Of a stretch of DNA of 64,000 bases, positions 62,401 to 64,000 are shown one piece after another (positions within the stretch are counted from its first letter, which is position 1; every line of letters begins with the position of its first letter). The translations under genes and the position numbers were made by a program. This DNA comes from Ifrita kowaldi (Eukaryota; Chordata; Aves; Passeriformes; Cinclosomatidae). The stretch is taken from the NCBI GenBank assembly GCA_013398055.1, contig VZRS01006720.1:7085-71084 (forward strand), in the 5' to 3' direction. The notes under the pieces are model-generated. The model worked only from the letters and a program-made list of their open reading frames with translations. It did no database searches and was not told the DNA's origin.

Positions 62401-62900
62401 GCATCTTTCCTGGCTCAGGCCACTCACTCATGCTGCTTTAAGCATCCATGATTTAAGAAAATGAGCTAGGAAAAAGCCACAAGCTGACATGGGTATCCAT
62501 GCTAGCATTTGGCATACTTTCCACTAGCTTGTAACAAAATTACCATGGTTAATACAGTTAACATGATTAAGCTGTAGCATGGGATGTGTTTTGCAGGGTT
62601 GTCATGCAGGTGTTACATCATATAAAGTGGTCAGTGTCTGGTGAGGCACAACATCGCTGAGTGCTAATGCTGGGAAGGAGATGGTGCAAGAGTGTGGCTG
62701 TATTAAAGCTACGCTGATCAGAAACAGGATGACAGAATGAACTCAAGCTATCAGGAAGCTCTGACACCCAATGCTGCTTTTTCGTTTTTGATCTCTGTAC
62801 CATCATACTATACCTAGTTGAACTGGTCTGGCATGAGATATAAAAAGTAGTGGATCTCCTGGAGCCTCCTCATCATCTTCTAAAGAAACTGATACTTCAC
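44230..62900 (-). CDS. Uncharacterised protein with two Myb/SANT-like (trihelix) DNA-binding domains (5' partial)
   Basis: Ten minus-strand exons in transcript order: 62900-62814, 59915-59829, 59537-59100, 58093-58004, 57275-57204, 53331-53245, 48024-47953, 47320-46919, 45530-45465, 44444-44230. Every junction is GT-AG and every internal exon is 2+3n+1 bases (phase 1 to phase 1). Together they encode about 538 residues to TGA. Two Myb_DNA-bind_4-like domains share GKHW, NEVRALI, IWSD, RNK-x-IFE and GIDRDWKQCRTKYKNLK. The domain class is found in vertebrate transcription regulators such as ZSCAN20/29 and in Harbinger-derived proteins; a nuclear DNA-binding role is inferred. Linkers are acidic and Ser/Thr-rich. 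I do not recognise the gene. The start codon is not in view: the first exon listed begins mid-codon. Gene model from sequence only; micro-exons may be missing. Confidence 0.75.
44445..45464 (-). other. Two-SANT gene, last intron
   Basis: 1.0 kb, no repeat recognised. A strong GTAAGT donor at 45129 (minus strand) follows a short ATG frame; see rejected items. Confidence 0.5.
45465..45530 (-). CDS. Two-SANT gene, penultimate exon
   Basis: 66 bases, phase 1 to 1. Encodes VSVGDATSNTGSLSIKRKTW then ND. IKRK is a possible basic nuclear-localisation patch. Acceptor CTTCTAAG, donor GATG|GTAAGA. Confidence 0.72.
46919..47320 (-). CDS. Two-SANT gene, second Myb/SANT-like domain exon
   Basis: 402 bases, acceptor TATTTTCAG, donor ATCAG|GTACTA. 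Encodes GKHWSDNEVRALINIWSDEK, LEGATRNKEIFEEIARRLMK, GIDRDWKQCRTKYKNLKYEY, then MRFYDEVDCILRR. 50 of 68 positions match the first domain in my hand alignment. Reading through the donor gives a short tail to a stop near 46878, a possible alternative ending. Confidence 0.88.
47953..48024 (-). CDS. Two-SANT gene, linker exon D2
   Basis: 72 bases, phase 1 to 1. Encodes DDSISTTSEDRSCTPVAKQM. Acceptor TTTCTATAG, donor ACAG|GTGAGT. Its 5' two thirds are repeated at 49803-49850 in the duplicated block. Confidence 0.75.
48165..48350 (-). repeat. CR1 3'-end fragment (copy 1 of duplicated block)
   Basis: Reverse-complement CR1 terminus: AATCACAGAGTCACAGAATCATTTAGGATGGAAG, GTCCACCGGTAAACCACGTCCCTAAGTGCC, AATCCCTCCAGGGACAGTGACTCCACCACTGCC. 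An 18-base internal stretch around AATCATTTAGGATGGA is itself repeated in tandem. Confidence 0.88.
48380..49250 (-). repeat. CR1 LINE ORF2 endonuclease remnant (copy 1)
   Basis: On the minus strand broken frames carry pieces of a LINE endonuclease-type protein: HNWSAAMDAYKL, HVRECFDCLELM, GILVGVCYQPPSQGEEA, CMLEVQHS. The frame shifts and stops repeatedly, so the element is dead. It abuts a CR1 3' tail directly, so the middle of the element is deleted or the two are separate insertions. Includes an artefactual 214-base repeat around N at 48629. Confidence 0.78.
48416..48842. repeat. 214-base tandem repeat around a single N (likely assembly artefact)
   Basis: 48416-48628 is repeated essentially exactly at 48630-48842, the units joined by one N. 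The second genomic copy (50242 onward) has this segment only once. Best explained as an overlap not merged at a contig join. Confidence 0.9.
49251..49663. other. Duplicated intronic sequence up to gap (copy 1)
   Basis: Probably the 5' part of the same LINE remnant or unique intron; I cannot assign it. Identical sequence recurs at 50862-51274. Confidence 0.5.
49664..49802. other. Assembly gap, 139 N
   Basis: Run of N that exactly separates the end of copy 1 from the start of copy 2 of the duplicated block. Confidence 0.99.
49803..51274. repeat. Near-exact second copy of 47977-49663
   Basis: Matches copy 1 base for base except for rare single differences (for example gctaatatt/gctgatatt and cctaagccc/cctaaaccc) and the missing 214-base artefact. 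Offset is 1826 at the left end and 1611 at the right. Contains a CR1 tail (49991-50140), the LINE endonuclease remnant (about 50206-50860) and a truncated piece of linker exon D2 (49803-49850). Probably the other haplotype kept as a false duplication. Confidence 0.9.
51275..53244 (-). other. Intron of two-SANT gene right of the duplicated block
   Basis: AT-rich, no exon recognised. The minus-strand frame 51148-51360 begins here and runs into the duplicated block; no motif recognised. Confidence 0.5.
53245..53331 (-). CDS. Two-SANT gene, linker exon E2
   Basis: 87 bases, phase 1 to 1. Encodes EILEDEGDFANSTPAALEAT then QIKKETIDI. QIKKE is a possible SUMO-attachment motif (psi-K-x-E), IKKE; inference only. 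Donor ATAG|GTAGGT. Confidence 0.75.
53332..57203 (-). other. Intron between linker exons E2 and D1
   Basis: 3.9 kb. A TG/TA microsatellite near 55773-55799 and a T tract near 54310. One short candidate micro-exon at 56186-56220 is discussed in the findings. No transposon recognised. Confidence 0.55.
57204..57275 (-). CDS. Two-SANT gene, linker exon D1
   Basis: 72 bases, phase 1 to 1. Encodes DVTVNTTPENRAALHIMKET. Donor GGCAA|GTAAGT. Same length as D2 at 47953 and similar in pattern (D-x-[TS]-x-x-T-[TS]-x-E-x-R). Confidence 0.7.
58004..58093 (-). CDS. Two-SANT gene, linker exon E1
   Basis: 90 bases, phase 1 to 1. Encodes EMPGDTGEEDSVSNMSEDLQ then VADIKKVSAS. Acceptor TTACACAG, donor TTCAG|GTAATC. 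Resembles linker exon E2 at 53245. Confidence 0.72.
58094..59099 (-). other. Intron between SANT-1 exon and linker E1
   Basis: 1.0 kb, T-rich, no element recognised. Confidence 0.6.
59100..59537 (-). CDS. Two-SANT gene, first Myb/SANT-like domain exon
   Basis: 438 bases, acceptor CACAATGCAG, donor CATAG|GTAAGT. One exon holds the whole domain: GGKHWTVNEVRALIRIWSD, QLEGTVRNKRIFEQVAARL, GIDRDWKQCRTKYKNLKHEY, then MKFFNELDAILGH. The tail is acidic (SDNDESERPPEW). The tryptophans expected of a trihelix core (HW, IW, DW) are all present. Confidence 0.88.
59829..59915 (-). CDS. Two-SANT gene, exon before first SANT domain
   Basis: 87 bases if the acceptor is CTCATGCAG at 59916-59917, which keeps the phase-1 pattern. 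Encodes MSEGQSSSSVVPKGVT before GTAAAA. The in-frame ATG (59872-59874) could instead be the true start codon of a shorter transcript; the sequence cannot decide. Confidence 0.55.
59916..62813 (-). other. Intron or upstream region of two-SANT gene
   Basis: 2.9 kb. No exon, CR1 or LTR recognised. It could hide a first exon if the transcript begins near 59.9 kb. Confidence 0.5.
62814..62900 (-). CDS. Two-SANT gene, most 5' exon found (acidic)
   Basis: 87 bases, acceptor TTCCCAG, donor CTAG|GTATAG. Encodes EVSVSLEDDEEAPGDPLLF and HARPVQL. Its phase and size match the other linker exons, but it lies 2.9 kb from the next and could belong to another transcript. Confidence 0.6.
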
Positions 62901-64000
62901 CTGGGAAGGAAAGAGTTTTTAGATGAAAAATAGGTATGGACTAAATTAGCTTAAATTAGTTTAAATTAAAGTGTCCATACACCATGAGAAGATCTTTAAC
63001 TTGGTAATTTCAAGACTTAATTTGTAGTTAAATTAAATTTTAAATTAATTTAGCCTGTCCCCATAAGGGGGACATGAGTTATAAGAGGCAAATTATATGT
63101 CTTGCATATGAAGCGTGTTTGAAATGCTTTTTAAAATTCTAGTTGAAACTGACTTGATTCTAGTGACTTGTTTGCTCTTCTGGCTCAGTGTTCAGGGTAG
63201 ATAGCACATTGCAAGTATAGTTTGAAAGTAGATAATGTAAAGTAAGAGACATACAAATAAAGGCAGACTTTGCACACAGATTCATAAAATCACAAATCTA
63301 TTTACGTAACAAAAATAAATTCCTAGAAGAGTATGAAGAAAACAAGAATGTTCTGCAGAGAGCTCTAGAAATCAATGGAATTCATTAATGGTATGGAACC
63401 CAATTCATTAATGGAGGGAACCAAAATATTCACTGTGACTTGACAACAGACGTATTTGTAGCTGACTGGGTTAAGTCTAGCTTTTTCGAGCATAGCATTT
63501 CTACATTTGTTTTAAAAGGAACATTACGGCAATTGCTATGTAAGTTTAGAAAGCAACATATGTAAGTCAGGTTCAGAAGCAGATTGATTTTCACAGAGGA
63601 CAGACTTGTAAGTTGTCCAGTGGTAGTGTGCTGTATTGAACATAGCACGTTGCCAGGAGGCCTGAAACATTTGACTGCCTGTACGGGGAGCTGAGCTGAG
63701 CTGCTGTGAGCTGCAGGCAGGCAGGGCACACAGATAAGAGCTCGCAGCTCTGCGGTGCTTCCTCACGGGAGCAGTAATGAGGCGCGGTTAGGATGCAACC
63801 TGCTGTCCCTGATGTCGGTGGAACTGAAAACCGCCTTTGAACACATTGCCCTAAATCCTCCTGACTTTCAGCAAGGCTCACCATGACTCCGAGGTGTAGT
63901 GGCCTGATCTCTGACTGCTCCCAGCTGTGCACCTGGCTGCCCTGGCAGGAGCTGCTGCTCGTGCTCCAGTGACAGGACTGGCGTTTTACTGCTTCAGCAA
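62901..64000. other. Sequence upstream of the last recognised exon
   Basis: No gene recognised. GC rises modestly after 63650 and several overlapping minus-strand frames appear there, without motifs. May contain the promoter side of the two-SANT gene or be intron. Confidence 0.45.

Noticed and set aside
1..64000. CRISPR arrays, operons, tRNA or rRNA genes
   Set aside because: None seen; this is a vertebrate nuclear window and no cloverleaf or spaced-repeat pattern was noticed on reading.

Overview
This is nuclear DNA from a bird. It holds split genes with GT-AG introns, many CR1 LINE fragments (the dominant avian retroposon) and solo LTRs of avian endogenous retrovirus type. The PAICS protein closely resembles the chicken enzyme as I remember it. 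One LTR resembles those abundant in songbirds, but the species cannot be fixed from the window.

Layout. (1) 1-17.3 kb, plus strand: the last 12 coding exons of LONRF1, a TPR/RING/LON-domain protein. The window opens inside its CpG-rich first coding exon, so the N-terminus lies outside. (2) 17.4-26.0 kb: gene-poor spacer with one long CR1 fragment. (3) 26.0-34.7 kb, minus strand: PAICS, the bifunctional purine-synthesis enzyme, in 8 exons that read cleanly to the stop. Only the first coding exon is missing; it should lie in or beside an 881-base gap (35017-35897) inside a CpG island. LONRF1 and PAICS converge tail to tail. (4) 36.0-44.0 kb: no gene recognised. In chicken and mammals PAICS shares a two-way promoter with PPAT, yet no PPAT exon is visible to the right of the gap. 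(5) 44.0-62.9 kb, minus strand: a gene I can assemble from ten exons but cannot name. It encodes two Myb/SANT-like (trihelix type) DNA-binding domains separated by short acidic linker exons. Every internal exon is bounded by phase-1 introns. Its 5' end probably lies beyond the window.

Assembly warnings. At 47977-51274 about 1.5 kb is present twice, the copies meeting exactly at a 139-base gap, and the first copy holds a further 214-base repeat around a single N. This looks like a false duplication, and it copies part of one linker exon. The PAICS gap falls at the one place needed to decide whether PPAT is present.

No operon-like or defence-type system was found. The most interesting items are the two-SANT gene with its modular exons, the unexpected gene order around PAICS, an altered conserved motif in PAICS, and a solo LTR nested in a CR1 copy with an intact target duplication.
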